Shown here: positions 28,108 to 36,839 of the stretch, piece after piece
How positions within the stretch are numbered: position 1 is the stretch's first letter
Layout: each line of letters opens with the position of its first letter
NCBI GenBank assembly: GCA_009768925.2
Contig: VHIT02000002.1
Coordinates: forward strand, 248,001 to 312,000
Direction: 5' to 3'
Length of the DNA stretch: 64,000 bases
DNA from: Cryptosporidium bovis
Lineage: Eukaryota > Apicomplexa > Conoidasida > Eucoccidiorida > Cryptosporidiidae
Translations under genes and position numbers: made by a program
The notes under the pieces: model-generated
Told to the model about the DNA's origin: nothing
What the model saw: only the letters and a program-made list of their open reading frames with translations
The model's database searches: none

Positions 28108-29979
28108 ATGTTGTTTGGTTTATTCGGAGGTGGTTCTGGAGGCACATCCCCAAAAAAAGGTCAGGACTATGGGAAAAGTATTGAAAAAAACAAAGGAACA
28201 TCTATAAATGGGATTATAATGGGTAAAGGAAACAATGAACAGAGAATAAATGGGAACTTTGATCCGACTGCACTGGAAAGAGGGGCAAAAGCCTTGAGAG
28301 AGTTGGACTCGTCTCCGAATGCCCAGAAGGCATTTGAGATAGTGAAATTACAGGAAAAAACTCGTCAAAAGGAGTTAGAAAAAGAGATAGAAGAAAGCAA
28401 TGCATATAGAGCAAGAACCAATTTAGAAAGAGTAAAGTTGGAGGGAGAGGAAAGAAGAAAGACTTTGACTCACCAGCAAGAGGAAGAGAGGATTACAGCT
28501 CAATATAAAGCGAAATTAGAGACAGAGGCATACCAGAAAAAATTAAAGGAGCAGGAAAAACAAAACGATAAGTTATTACAGCAACAGCACAGTAAGTTTT
28601 TGGAGCAGGAGGAAATAAGAAAATCCAACGAAAGGGAAATACTTGATATGAGAAAGAAGCAATTAGATTATGAAAAGAGAATTGAACAAGATAACATAAG
28701 AGTAAGAGTGAGAGAGGAGGTATTGGGAAAAATAAGATTGGAAAGGGAAAACGCCGATATACATATGGATGAAATAAAATTGAGATCAGAGGAAAGTAGA
28801 AAAACGAGAATTGATTCAATAAAAGCTATATTTAATGGATTTGCTGAAATAGGAGGATATTTTAGCAGGGATAGGTCTAAAATAGGGCTTTTAGTTGGCG
28901 GAATCACGAGTCTGGCTTTTGGAATATATTCGGCCAAGAATGGAGTTCACTTGGCAACAAAGATAATAGAAACGAAAATAGATAAACCGTCTTTGATTAG
29001 GGAAACCAATTTGACATTGTTTTCAAGGTACAAAAGTATGATTCCGACCTTAGGTGTGTTTCAAAAATTAAGTCCATATTTAAAGAGAACTTTTGTTGAG
29101 AGGCAAAAGGTATTTGAAAATGTAGTATTATCGGAAGATTTGGAAGAAAGACTTAGGTGGACAATAAATACTCTAGTAAATAGTAGGAAATATGGTATAC
29201 CATACAGAAATATGTTATTTTGGGGAAAACCAGGAACCGGAAAGACAATGTTTGCAAAAAAATTGGCAAAAGAAAGTGGATTAGACTATGCAATCATGTC
29301 TGGAGGAGACGTTGGTCCATTGGGAAAGAATGCTGTATCTGAGTTAAATAAGGTATTTGATTGGGCAAGAAGGTCAAAGAGAAACGGTTTATTGTTGTTT
29401 ATAGACGAGGCAGAATCATTTTTGTCAAAAGGAAGAGAACACGCTTTTTCAAATATGTCACAAGACACAAAAAATATATTAAGCTCGTTTTTGCACCAAA
29501 CAGGAACTGAATCAAAGGACGTTTGTGTACTACTGGCAACAAACATTCCAAATTCGCTGGATAATGCTGTTTTAGATAGAATAGATGAGTGTTTTGAGTT
29601 CCCAAATCCCGGTTTCAGTGAAAGACTTAAAATTATAAAGATGTTCTTGAACAAACACTTTGTTAGAAACAGGAACAATCAATTCTCTAATTACAATAGA
29701 AAAGATTTATTTAGTGTATTCAAGAAAAAATACTATTTATCTAGTGGAATTGAAATTCACTCTTCCATAGATGAGAATTTTTTGAGTTATTTAGCGGAAA
29801 AAACCCGTGGTTTCTCTGGAAGACAACTTTCTAAGCTAGTTTTAAGCATGAAATCTATTGTTTTGGGGAGCGGAATTAATTCACTAACTAGAGATGTGGC
29901 AGAAACAGCATTAAAATGGAAGCTTAAGAACTTTAATGAGGAGAGCGATGACTTTGAATTCAATCCAAGTTCATTTTAG
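28108..29979 (+). CDS. ATAD3: ATAD3-family AAA+ ATPase
   Basis: A 623-residue protein with full ATAD3 architecture. The N-terminal family signature is FDPTALERGAKALRELDSS. A long charged coiled coil follows (about 85-235), then a hydrophobic stretch at about 258-278 (IGLLVGGITSLAFGIYSA) that would be the inner-membrane anchor. The AAA+ domain has Walker A GKPGTGKT (near 372), Walker B LLLFIDEAES (near 430), sensor-1 region VCVLLATNIP and the arginine-finger region VLDRIDECFEFP. All ATPase residues are present. ATAD3 sits in the mitochondrial inner membrane in other eukaryotes and has roles in membrane contacts and nucleoid organisation. In a Cryptosporidium-type parasite the expected site is the mitosome, which has no DNA, so a nucleoid-independent role is implied. 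Confidence 0.94.
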   Translation: MLFGLFGGGSGGTSPKKGQDYGKSIEKNKGTSINGIIMGKGNNEQRINGNFDPTALERGAKALRELDSSPNAQKAFEIVKLQEKTRQKELEKEIEESNAYRARTNLERVKLEGEERRKTLTHQQEEERITAQYKAKLETEAYQKKLKEQEKQNDKLLQQQHSKFLEQEEIRKSNEREILDMRKKQLDYEKRIEQDNIRVRVREEVLGKIRLERENADIHMDEIKLRSEESRKTRIDSIKAIFNGFAEIGGYFSRDRSKIGLLVGGITSLAFGIYSAKNGVHLATKIIETKIDKPSLIRETNLTLFSRYKSMIPTLGVFQKLSPYLKRTFVERQKVFENVVLSEDLEERLRWTINTLVNSRKYGIPYRNMLFWGKPGTGKTMFAKKLAKESGLDYAIMSGGDVGPLGKNAVSELNKVFDWARRSKRNGLLLFIDEAESFLSKGREHAFSNMSQDTKNILSSFLHQTGTESKDVCVLLATNIPNSLDNAVLDRIDECFEFPNPGFSERLKIIKMFLNKHFVRNRNNQFSNYNRKDLFSVFKKKYYLSSGIEIHSSIDENFLSYLAEKTRGFSGRQLSKLVLSMKSIVLGSGINSLTRDVAETALKWKLKNFNEESDDFEFNPSSF

Positions 29980-30569
29980 ACGCTTTTATCCTAGATTTTG
30001 ATAAAACAACATTCAATGTTTTACTTGTTTTTAATAATCAAAAATAACAAAGTATTTTTTCGCACTATTTTCGTGATTTGCATGCATGTATCATGAGACG
30101 CGCTATTCATGTAACTCTGTATTGGTGATTCATTGCGTACAAACCGTTACAAACAAGAATTTTTAGCAGAAATAGTATTAGTTTTTAAATTTCACTAAAA
30201 TTAATTGTCATCACTGCGAGCGTGATTGGCCAGATTGATCATTTTTTGTGAATAAAATCTAAGCGCCCTTGACTTTGTGTGGGTGATAAGAAGATACAGA
30301 CAAAATAATTTAATTATTTTTTCACTAATATTCAAAATTTAGAACACTATTTTTGTGAGTTAAATATAGGGTTGAAAATAAGATTTTTATACGTAAATTT
30401 GGTAGCTTTTAGGTCTTAAGTTGCAATTAGTTGGTGTTAATATTGTGGCATAAAAGCCTTTTTTATTCCTTCAAGTCCTCTCAAGCACTAACAGATATAA
30501 ATACTTGTGAATTAGTACTAAGGCAAAGATATAAAACAGTTGCTGTAATAATAATTGAGAGAAACGTAA
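29980..30569. other. Intergenic region upstream of secreted beta-rich protein
   Basis: About 590 bp, AT-rich. It contains a TGCATGCATG element at 30079-30088, which resembles an ApiAP2 site (TGCATGCA), and long A/T runs. No coding frame or RNA gene stands out. Confidence 0.4.
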
Positions 30570-32723
30570 ATGCGTCCTAATTACTACTATCAACTCCTTT
30601 ATTATGTTATATTAGTGATCTGTCTTCTTAGATCATGTAAATCGGTTGATTCACAAACAGTTGAAACGACTATTGGATCAGATTTAGAGATAAGTTCAGA
30701 AATTAACTCAGAAAATAGTAGTAATAGGATAGAGGAAATAACAGATTCTAATGGGGAGTCATCATTATTAAATCCCGAGATAATACCTGTTAATCAAAAC
30801 AATACGGCGGATAAATGCTTTAACAGAACTCTTCCAGTAGATTGCATTAATAATAACTCAACATTGAAGACACCAATATGTTCAAGATTCACTGCAACAA
30901 TAAGTGGAAAGGCGAGTTCTTCAATTTCAAAGTTTGTCTTTCTTTCAAAAGAAGATGAGGAAATGATATCTTTTAGTTATAACGTAAATAACAAGGAAGG
31001 AATCGCAAATATCAGATCTTTGGTTAATAATACGGTGGTCAATCAGAATATAACTACAGTTGAACTCGAAAAATATAAAAGCGACTTACCTATTGATTCA
31101 AGTGGTCAGATATCTTTCCCTATTTCATTTGTAATGGTATTAACAAACACTACGGTTTCATTTACAGTAAATAATTTGGTTTACACCATTTTGAATGTAA
31201 ATCTCGCTGAGTATCCTATTTATATATCAAAGATCCAAGTTAGGGGCATCGAAAGTCCAACAATAAACCTCCAGCCTTTCGTTACAAATAGTCAGAATTC
31301 AGAGAGCTGTACAATAGAACCTCCATATGGTGGGAGTGTGAGTAGCAATAACAATTTAGTGTTAGATGAGAGTTTAAACATACTTCCATATGCTTTAACT
31401 TGTTTAACAAAGAACTTCATCCTTCCAGAGTCAATACCTGCTGGAAGTCAGATACTCATTGGAATTCCTTGTGAAATTTCAGGCAAATCCGTAAAGATAC
31501 CACCTTTAACAGAGGTGATTTTGAGTTCAAGATCGGGTGTCGTTATATTTAATTTGTTTATAAATGATAAAGGGGTTTTCATTAAAAGCGGAAAGGGAAC
31601 TGATATAATTCAATCAAAAGGGGGTTATTTTCCATTTTTGAGTTACGGTTTCCAGAGTTATAGCATTAAAATAACTTTCACGAGCCTGTTTGTGACTGTA
31701 TCTATAAATGGATTTAGAGCCTTTAATCATATTCCAATACCCGATGGAGAGACTGCAAATAGTATATTTGTCTCTGGTTTAACCAGATACCCAACCTTTA
31801 CTTTTCTTCCAAATAGAAGTTGTACAAAGTTTTCATATAGTGGTGACTCCGAGTGTTCATTAGATGGGGTCATCCCTGATTTCAAGTCATCTGGATCTTT
31901 AGATGACAATATCCACGTTGAGGCTACAGTGGCAGTTAGAGTAACTTCTCCTGACAATTCTGAGAGGAAGACCCAAATAAACTTCAGGAACAAGGATGAT
32001 AACACGGAGCTAAATGTGCATGTTAAAGAGAACTCCACAGTAGTAATTACAAATACTACAGATCAAACAAAAACTGAATATAATAATGATAATGAGAATT
32101 TGTATACAATCAAGTACGAAAATACGGGTGGAATGAAAAGAAGCTTTTTCAATAATCAGGAGACCATAGAGACAAGCGTTGGTGATGTTGTTACTCATCT
32201 CTCCGTTAGTATAAGTGGAGACAAAATTTCAAAAATATCCTCTGATTTATCGCCTAAATGGAAAAGTTGTGTATTGGACCAACATAGGGGTTCTTATATT
32301 TCAACAGTATGTGAAAGCGACAAACTCTGTTTCGCTTCCGGTACCGATGGATCACCGGCTGGTAGTACTTTGCATTTCATTGGAGGTTTCTTAAATGATG
32401 CCTTAAAGGTATCAATACATACTAAAAAAGAGGACTTGAGATATGAAATAGAATACAACAAGCGAGGTAATATAAGTGTTAAAAGAAGTACATCAATTAA
32501 GGAAGGCAATCTTATATATTCCGGGCACTACCTGAATTCTGGAAGCGGCAACAGAAATGTAATTAGTGTTAGGGATCTCGGATTGTTCTTCCTGATATCT
32601 GTTGGTGGTGCGGAAATTACAAAGATTTCCAAAGGCGGACTGGGATCTGAGGGTAATATATCTTGTGTCCAACTTATTTCAAATCCATCTGACAACAAAT
32701 CAATTTATTTTGAAATGGAATGA
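30570..32723 (+). CDS. Secreted multi-module beta-rich protein, possibly lectin-like
   Basis: A 717-residue protein with an N-terminal signal peptide (LLYYVILVICLLRSCKS) and no other membrane segment. After an Asn/Ser/Glu-rich linker (about 25-90), the rest divides into about four modules of 140-180 residues. Each begins near a Cys and ends with a pair of beta strands and a turn: VSFTVNNLVYTILNVNL, IKITFTSLFVTVSINGFRAF, VVTHLSVSISGDKISKISS and GLFFLISVGGAEITKIS. The second module has FILPESIPAGSQILIGIPCE upstream, an order reminiscent of galectin or other concanavalin-like sandwiches. Many N-x-S/T sequons are present. A carbohydrate-binding secreted protein is a guess; the repeat structure is better supported than the fold. 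Confidence 0.75.
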   Translation: MRPNYYYQLLYYVILVICLLRSCKSVDSQTVETTIGSDLEISSEINSENSSNRIEEITDSNGESSLLNPEIIPVNQNNTADKCFNRTLPVDCINNNSTLKTPICSRFTATISGKASSSISKFVFLSKEDEEMISFSYNVNNKEGIANIRSLVNNTVVNQNITTVELEKYKSDLPIDSSGQISFPISFVMVLTNTTVSFTVNNLVYTILNVNLAEYPIYISKIQVRGIESPTINLQPFVTNSQNSESCTIEPPYGGSVSSNNNLVLDESLNILPYALTCLTKNFILPESIPAGSQILIGIPCEISGKSVKIPPLTEVILSSRSGVVIFNLFINDKGVFIKSGKGTDIIQSKGGYFPFLSYGFQSYSIKITFTSLFVTVSINGFRAFNHIPIPDGETANSIFVSGLTRYPTFTFLPNRSCTKFSYSGDSECSLDGVIPDFKSSGSLDDNIHVEATVAVRVTSPDNSERKTQINFRNKDDNTELNVHVKENSTVVITNTTDQTKTEYNNDNENLYTIKYENTGGMKRSFFNNQETIETSVGDVVTHLSVSISGDKISKISSDLSPKWKSCVLDQHRGSYISTVCESDKLCFASGTDGSPAGSTLHFIGGFLNDALKVSIHTKKEDLRYEIEYNKRGNISVKRSTSIKEGNLIYSGHYLNSGSGNRNVISVRDLGLFFLISVGGAEITKISKGGLGSEGNISCVQLISNPSDNKSIYFEME

Positions 32724-33312
32724 AATCATTTTACACAGTTGATCTGTATTACTTATTTTAGCGTTTGGACTCTCAGGTATCTGTCATATTGCGCCAACTT
32801 TAAATCATTTTTTTTAACGCAAAATAGACTTAAGATTTCTAAACTCTGTAAATAGACAAATAGTTTGATATCTAGTGAAACTGCACCAGCTCTTTCGCTT
32901 ATTTGTTAACACTTGCGCGTACATACAAACTTTATGTGAATCACAATTTTTTGTTGCTAGTTACATTAATAACCCTACCTATTCCATATTCTTCACCTTG
33001 TTCTTCCTTCACTGGAACTATTCATTCCATTTTGATTGTCTGGTACTAAAATCAAATGACTCCCACTTGAGTTCTGTGCATCTCCGGATCAAAAGCTATT
33101 GCTGCAACCTTTTCCATATTATGTGAATCTTGATTTTGTGTTAAATAGAATCTTGGCGCCAAAGCGGTTTTATTTGATGTGTATATTTTACAGGGGTAAA
33201 TGAAATAAAGATTAATAACAGAAAAGCATATATAAATGTGAATAATGTTAGTAATAGTGTAATTAAGCAAGGTGGTGGCAGAAGTATAATGAAAGGGGAG
33301 TGATTTTCACAT
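32724..33312. other. Intergenic region upstream of TFIIB-like gene
   Basis: About 590 bp with a TTGGCGCCAA palindrome at 33153-33162, some 150 bp before the start codon. A second partial copy (TTGCGCCAA) lies near 32790. No gene is seen. Confidence 0.4.
33153..33162. promoter_or_regulatory. TTGGCGCCAA palindrome upstream of TFIIB-like gene
   Basis: A perfect ten-base E2F/DP-like palindrome about 150 bp before the ATG at 33313. Confidence 0.45.
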
Positions 33313-34614
33313 ATGTACACTGTCAACAGTCCTTCTATACCTATAAAGTTTGTATCCACGGTAGAATACGGTGAATCTGGGAATCAGTTGAGCCAAAGTT
33401 CTTACACAAATCGGAGAAATGCACTTGGTTATTTGAGAAAGGAGTTCAAGGCATGGTCTCTGGAAAGTTCTGTGAATACTGGAAAAAGGATTCTCCAGAA
33501 TACACTTCCGGAATTGAGTGCATCACGGGTAGGTGAGTCTATAAGGATATTTACACTTTACTTAAAATCTCTTAAATATATACCAAGGAGTGAGGCTAAA
33601 TTGGAATTGTTTGTATTAGCTTCATCATATATATCTGTAAGAAGGGATGGTGAATACGTTTCATTATTTTACATAAGCTCAAAATTAAAACAAGGAAACT
33701 ACAAAAGATTTGCAAGTATAGTAAGAAAAATATGCATCAATATAGGAATAGACAAACTTCCTGATTGTTCACTTTTGGAACCCTTGGAAGAAATAAGTGG
33801 TCGCATAGAGAAGTACATTAGGGATGGGTGTTTAGAAGTAACTATAGTTAATGAGAATATAAATCAAGACATTATAGATGATAACCAAGAAACAGTGCAA
33901 AACACAAGAAACTATATCGAATTTGAAGATCTTGGGTCCGAAAGTAGGAATGAAGACGAAAATCTTGATGTTGAGAATAGATTCGCCATTTATAGTAAAC
34001 AGATCTTTGTTGGAACAAATTCAAACGAAAGAAATTTATTATTGGAGTCTTTACTCAATTATTCACATAAAAAAAGCGATAACATTCATTTTCAAATTGA
34101 AAATTGTGACAAACAAATAGTTGAAAGAAGATTAAAACAAAATAAGAGGAAAGAGATTAACTTTGAATCATTAAAAAAATCAAAAGAATTTGCTCATGAA
34201 ATACTTGAGATTATATTCAAATTTAATGAAAACAGTTCCGAAGAATGCATTAAAGATGATATTTTAAGTCCTTTTTGGCTGGTGAATGGGTCCTCAGTTT
34301 CTCCAATTATTTGTGGTGCCCTGATATACTCTTTTAAAATACATTGTATAGAACTTTCCATGAAAGACGTGATTACTGCAACTGGAATAAGCAAATCTAC
34401 AATAATTAACGCAAAAAAGCTGGTCTCCAAAAAACTTTTGTTTATTTCACAAAAACTCTTTCCAGGATGGATAGACTCCTATTTCCACATTGATACTAAT
34501 TTTAGAGATGTAGATAAAAAGAAAGAGAATAATTCATGTTTAGATCTGCCTCCAACTATTGTTCAGTCCTTAGTTAAACTCATTAAAACTAGTGGACCTT
34601 ATATAGACATATGA
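33313..34614 (+). CDS. TFIIB/BRF-like cyclin-fold protein
   Basis: A 433-residue protein with two regions like the cyclin folds of TFIIB-type general transcription factors. The first, at about 45-150, includes LELFVLASSYISVRRDGEYV, matching the A(L)xYIAxRxxG pattern. The second, at about 315-395, has ICGALIYSFKIHCIELSMKD followed by ITATGISKSTIINAKK, resembling the helix-turn-helix of TFIIB repeat 2 (EIAxxxGVSxxTIRxxYK). About 160 acidic and Asn-rich residues separate them. The N-terminal zinc ribbon of TFIIB and BRF is absent. It might be a divergent BRF1/Rrn7-type factor for Pol I or Pol III, or an unrelated cyclin-fold protein. The family link is moderate; the specific polymerase is unknown. 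Confidence 0.68.
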   Translation: MYTVNSPSIPIKFVSTVEYGESGNQLSQSSYTNRRNALGYLRKEFKAWSLESSVNTGKRILQNTLPELSASRVGESIRIFTLYLKSLKYIPRSEAKLELFVLASSYISVRRDGEYVSLFYISSKLKQGNYKRFASIVRKICINIGIDKLPDCSLLEPLEEISGRIEKYIRDGCLEVTIVNENINQDIIDDNQETVQNTRNYIEFEDLGSESRNEDENLDVENRFAIYSKQIFVGTNSNERNLLLESLLNYSHKKSDNIHFQIENCDKQIVERRLKQNKRKEINFESLKKSKEFAHEILEIIFKFNENSSEECIKDDILSPFWLVNGSSVSPIICGALIYSFKIHCIELSMKDVITATGISKSTIINAKKLVSKKLLFISQKLFPGWIDSYFHIDTNFRDVDKKKENNSCLDLPPTIVQSLVKLIKTSGPYIDI

Positions 34615-35082
34615 ATTTCATCCATAAAATTGTAATAAGATTCCATTTCTTTCATACACATCCATCTCTCTGCTCCTCGTTTCCTTCCCTCCCCCTCTCC
34701 CATACATTCTCCTCCCTAGCAAACACCTCGTCTTCCCCGGACCACATCCTATATAACATCTAGAAACAAAGCGCAAAAATCAACAGACTTTGAAGGAACA
34801 AATAACCGTTTTAAATTATTCCTGATTCTACAGAAAAGAATAACAACCAAAAGGTAATCAGGCTACAAATAGAAATTCTACTTTACTTATCAAGGTCAGA
34901 ATGTGTACAACTTCGGGCCATATATAAATAAAGAAATTACCTTGAAAAAGAGATTTCCTTTCTTGTTAATTTAATCTCGCCTAGAAATTGTTCCTGAGAC
35001 AAATGCAAAGGAAACAAGGAATGTGTATGCGAACTCCTCTATCCACCTCCCAAACTTGACATTGATGCACGTGCATAATGTC
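34615..35082. other. Convergent intergenic region
   Basis: Between the TFIIB-like gene and the RPS27 3' end. It has a long C/T-rich stretch near 34660-34740. No gene is seen. Confidence 0.35.
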
Positions 35083-35331
35083 CTAGTCATTCTTGCGTCT
35101 GAATGAACAACCATCAGTCAACTTGCATCTACCTCCAGTTGGTTGACATAAGGGAGCAGAGCAGCTTCCACAAAAAACAACCGTCTGGGCGTGGCTAAAA
35201 ACAGTGGTGATTTGGAGACAACCTGGGCATCTTACGTCCATAAAGAAACTATTTGGACTCTGAATAAGACGCTTTAACTTGTGCTTCTGCTCCTCGTGCT
35301 TCGGATCTGGATTCAAAAGATTAATGTCCAT
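35083..35331 (-). CDS. RPS27: 40S ribosomal protein S27 (eS27)
   Basis: An 82-residue ribosomal protein of the small subunit, nearly the same length as the human protein (84). It shows [20 protein letters not shown] and [20 protein letters not shown], the family core. A four-Cys zinc site comes from CPGC and CGSC. The end [15 protein letters not shown] is also typical. It is intact and single-exon, with the ATG at 35329-35331. Confidence 0.97.
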   Translation of the reverse strand: MDINLLNPDPKHEEQKHKLKRLIQSPNSFFMDVRCPGCLQITTVFSHAQTVVFCGSCSAPLCQPTGGRCKLTDGCSFRRKND

Positions 35332-35720
35332 CTTGAGTTTGTTTCAAAAAAACTGTATATATAGTTATAAAAATCTCGCAAGCTCTAAAATAAATTCAGC
35401 CGAACTAACTTACGTTTATTATAACCAAAATGTTAGGGAAAGAAAGTTCCTATGCCTTAGTTTTTTTTGCCTCTTTTTCCTCAGAAGCGGGTGTCTCCCC
35501 CTCATGCTAATTAGCCCTTTTTACCCTAATGTATAATATTAACCTGTCTCAGATCTCACCGCCAATAATACATATTTTGACGCTGTGCCCGCCATTTCGG
35601 GTGTGTAAAACAAGCCCATAATATGTTCAGGGATTTAATAACTGAAATTAAGCCCATTTTTGAGCTTTCATACCAACCGGCTTTGCATGTTCGTATTCCA
35701 TTACCTGGTTTTCGTCTCCT
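35332..35720. other. Upstream region of RPS27
   Basis: About 390 bp between the RPS27 start and the ADAT3 stop, both on the minus strand. It has GC-rich patches (AGAAGCGGGTGTCTCCCCCT, GTGCCCGCCATTTCGGG) that likely belong to the RPS27 promoter. No gene is seen. Confidence 0.4.
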
Positions 35721-36707
35721 TCAAGTGACTCTGAAAACCCTGTAATGGTGATTTAGTTCCGGGACGCAATGCAATTTGTGCTTGCTTCCGAGAAATCCTC
35801 TCTCTTTGTCCCTATTTAGGTAAAAGACTTTTGAAACTCTTGAGTGAACCAGTGCCATCGAACAAGATATGCACGGTTCATGAGACAAATAAACGACACA
35901 GTTTGTACAAAGATACTGGTCTTTTAGTTCTGAACTTTGGATTGTATCACTTTTATCTATATATTCGAATCCAGGTCCTAATTCAGCAAGTTCACCCTTG
36001 GATTCTTCTTCCTCTAACTCAGTAAATGCAGACTCGACTGCCTTGTCATCGATCACATCTTTAACATTCCTACTTTTGTGTCTATACCCACAATTAACCA
36101 AGCGATTGCTAAAATTGTTCACAGCTGAAATAAATGAATGCATCCAGGGGTAGGACACATTTCTCATGTCCGCCCCCGTAGCTGCAATTTTCCCATTCAA
36201 TTCTATTACACAGCCTCTACCATTGAATTCCTTTCCTATTCTGATTGCCAAATTTATATATCTGCTCGCTCTGTACTTGATGTCGTCTTGTAGCACCTCC
36301 GGATTCCACTTTGGTTTTAAATAGTTCAAAGGCCATATCTTTGAGAGCTCAAAGTACTTCTTTTTGCAATAAGGAGGAGTTCTTGGGATGATGTGTTTGT
36401 TACTAATAAATTCTACATCATTTTTGGCCAAAAACTCCTCTTGTACCGACGATAACTCTGGTTTCTCACCTATAAGCATTTCCACCGCCTTTTTCTTTTC
36501 ATCCCCAGTATATAAAGAATCTTGTACCCTTCTCATCCTTTTTATATGCGGATATCTAGACGTGAAATCGTCGCTCGAAGACAACTTTAAAAAATCATTT
36601 GCAATATATGAAGGCAATTTAACACTGTAAAACGCTGCGAATTCCGGATCTTCCAGTAAATAGTCCGGAAGAACCTCCTCAAATTCATAGTTGTCTTCAC
36701 AACTCAT
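35721..36707 (-). CDS. ADAT3: tRNA adenosine deaminase subunit 3 (ADAT3/Tad3-like)
   Basis: A 328-residue protein predicted to pair with ADAT2 and help convert adenosine 34 to inosine in tRNA anticodons. The C-terminal part matches the Tad3 deaminase fold: YPWMHSFISAV at the position of the catalytic helix, then QYLCTNCVVYLSHEPCISCS with the zinc-binding PCxxC, then MALVHSRVSKVFY and the Tad3-specific end LNHHYRVFRV. The active-site Glu is absent (HSF where catalytic subunits have HAE), as expected for the non-catalytic ADAT3, which usually has HxV. The start is the ATG at 36705-36707. A 60-residue acidic linker splits the deaminase domain. The N-terminal 150 residues are poorly conserved, as in other ADAT3 proteins. 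Confidence 0.88.
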   Translation of the reverse strand: MSCEDNYEFEEVLPDYLLEDPEFAAFYSVKLPSYIANDFLKLSSSDDFTSRYPHIKRMRRVQDSLYTGDEKKKAVEMLIGEKPELSSVQEEFLAKNDVEFISNKHIIPRTPPYCKKKYFELSKIWPLNYLKPKWNPEVLQDDIKYRASRYINLAIRIGKEFNGRGCVIELNGKIAATGADMRNVSYPWMHSFISAVNNFSNRLVNCGYRHKSRNVKDVIDDKAVESAFTELEEEESKGELAELGPGFEYIDKSDTIQSSELKDQYLCTNCVVYLSHEPCISCSMALVHSRVSKVFYLNRDKERGFLGSKHKLHCVPELNHHYRVFRVT

Positions 36708-36839
36708 AATAATAATAATCAAATATTTATCCGTACATGTATTATTGGATGTTCATATTTATACATATATTTATGTGCAACTAGTGGGATACTTTTAGAG
36801 GTTCCCACTATTGACCATAAGTATTTTATTCACCTAGTT

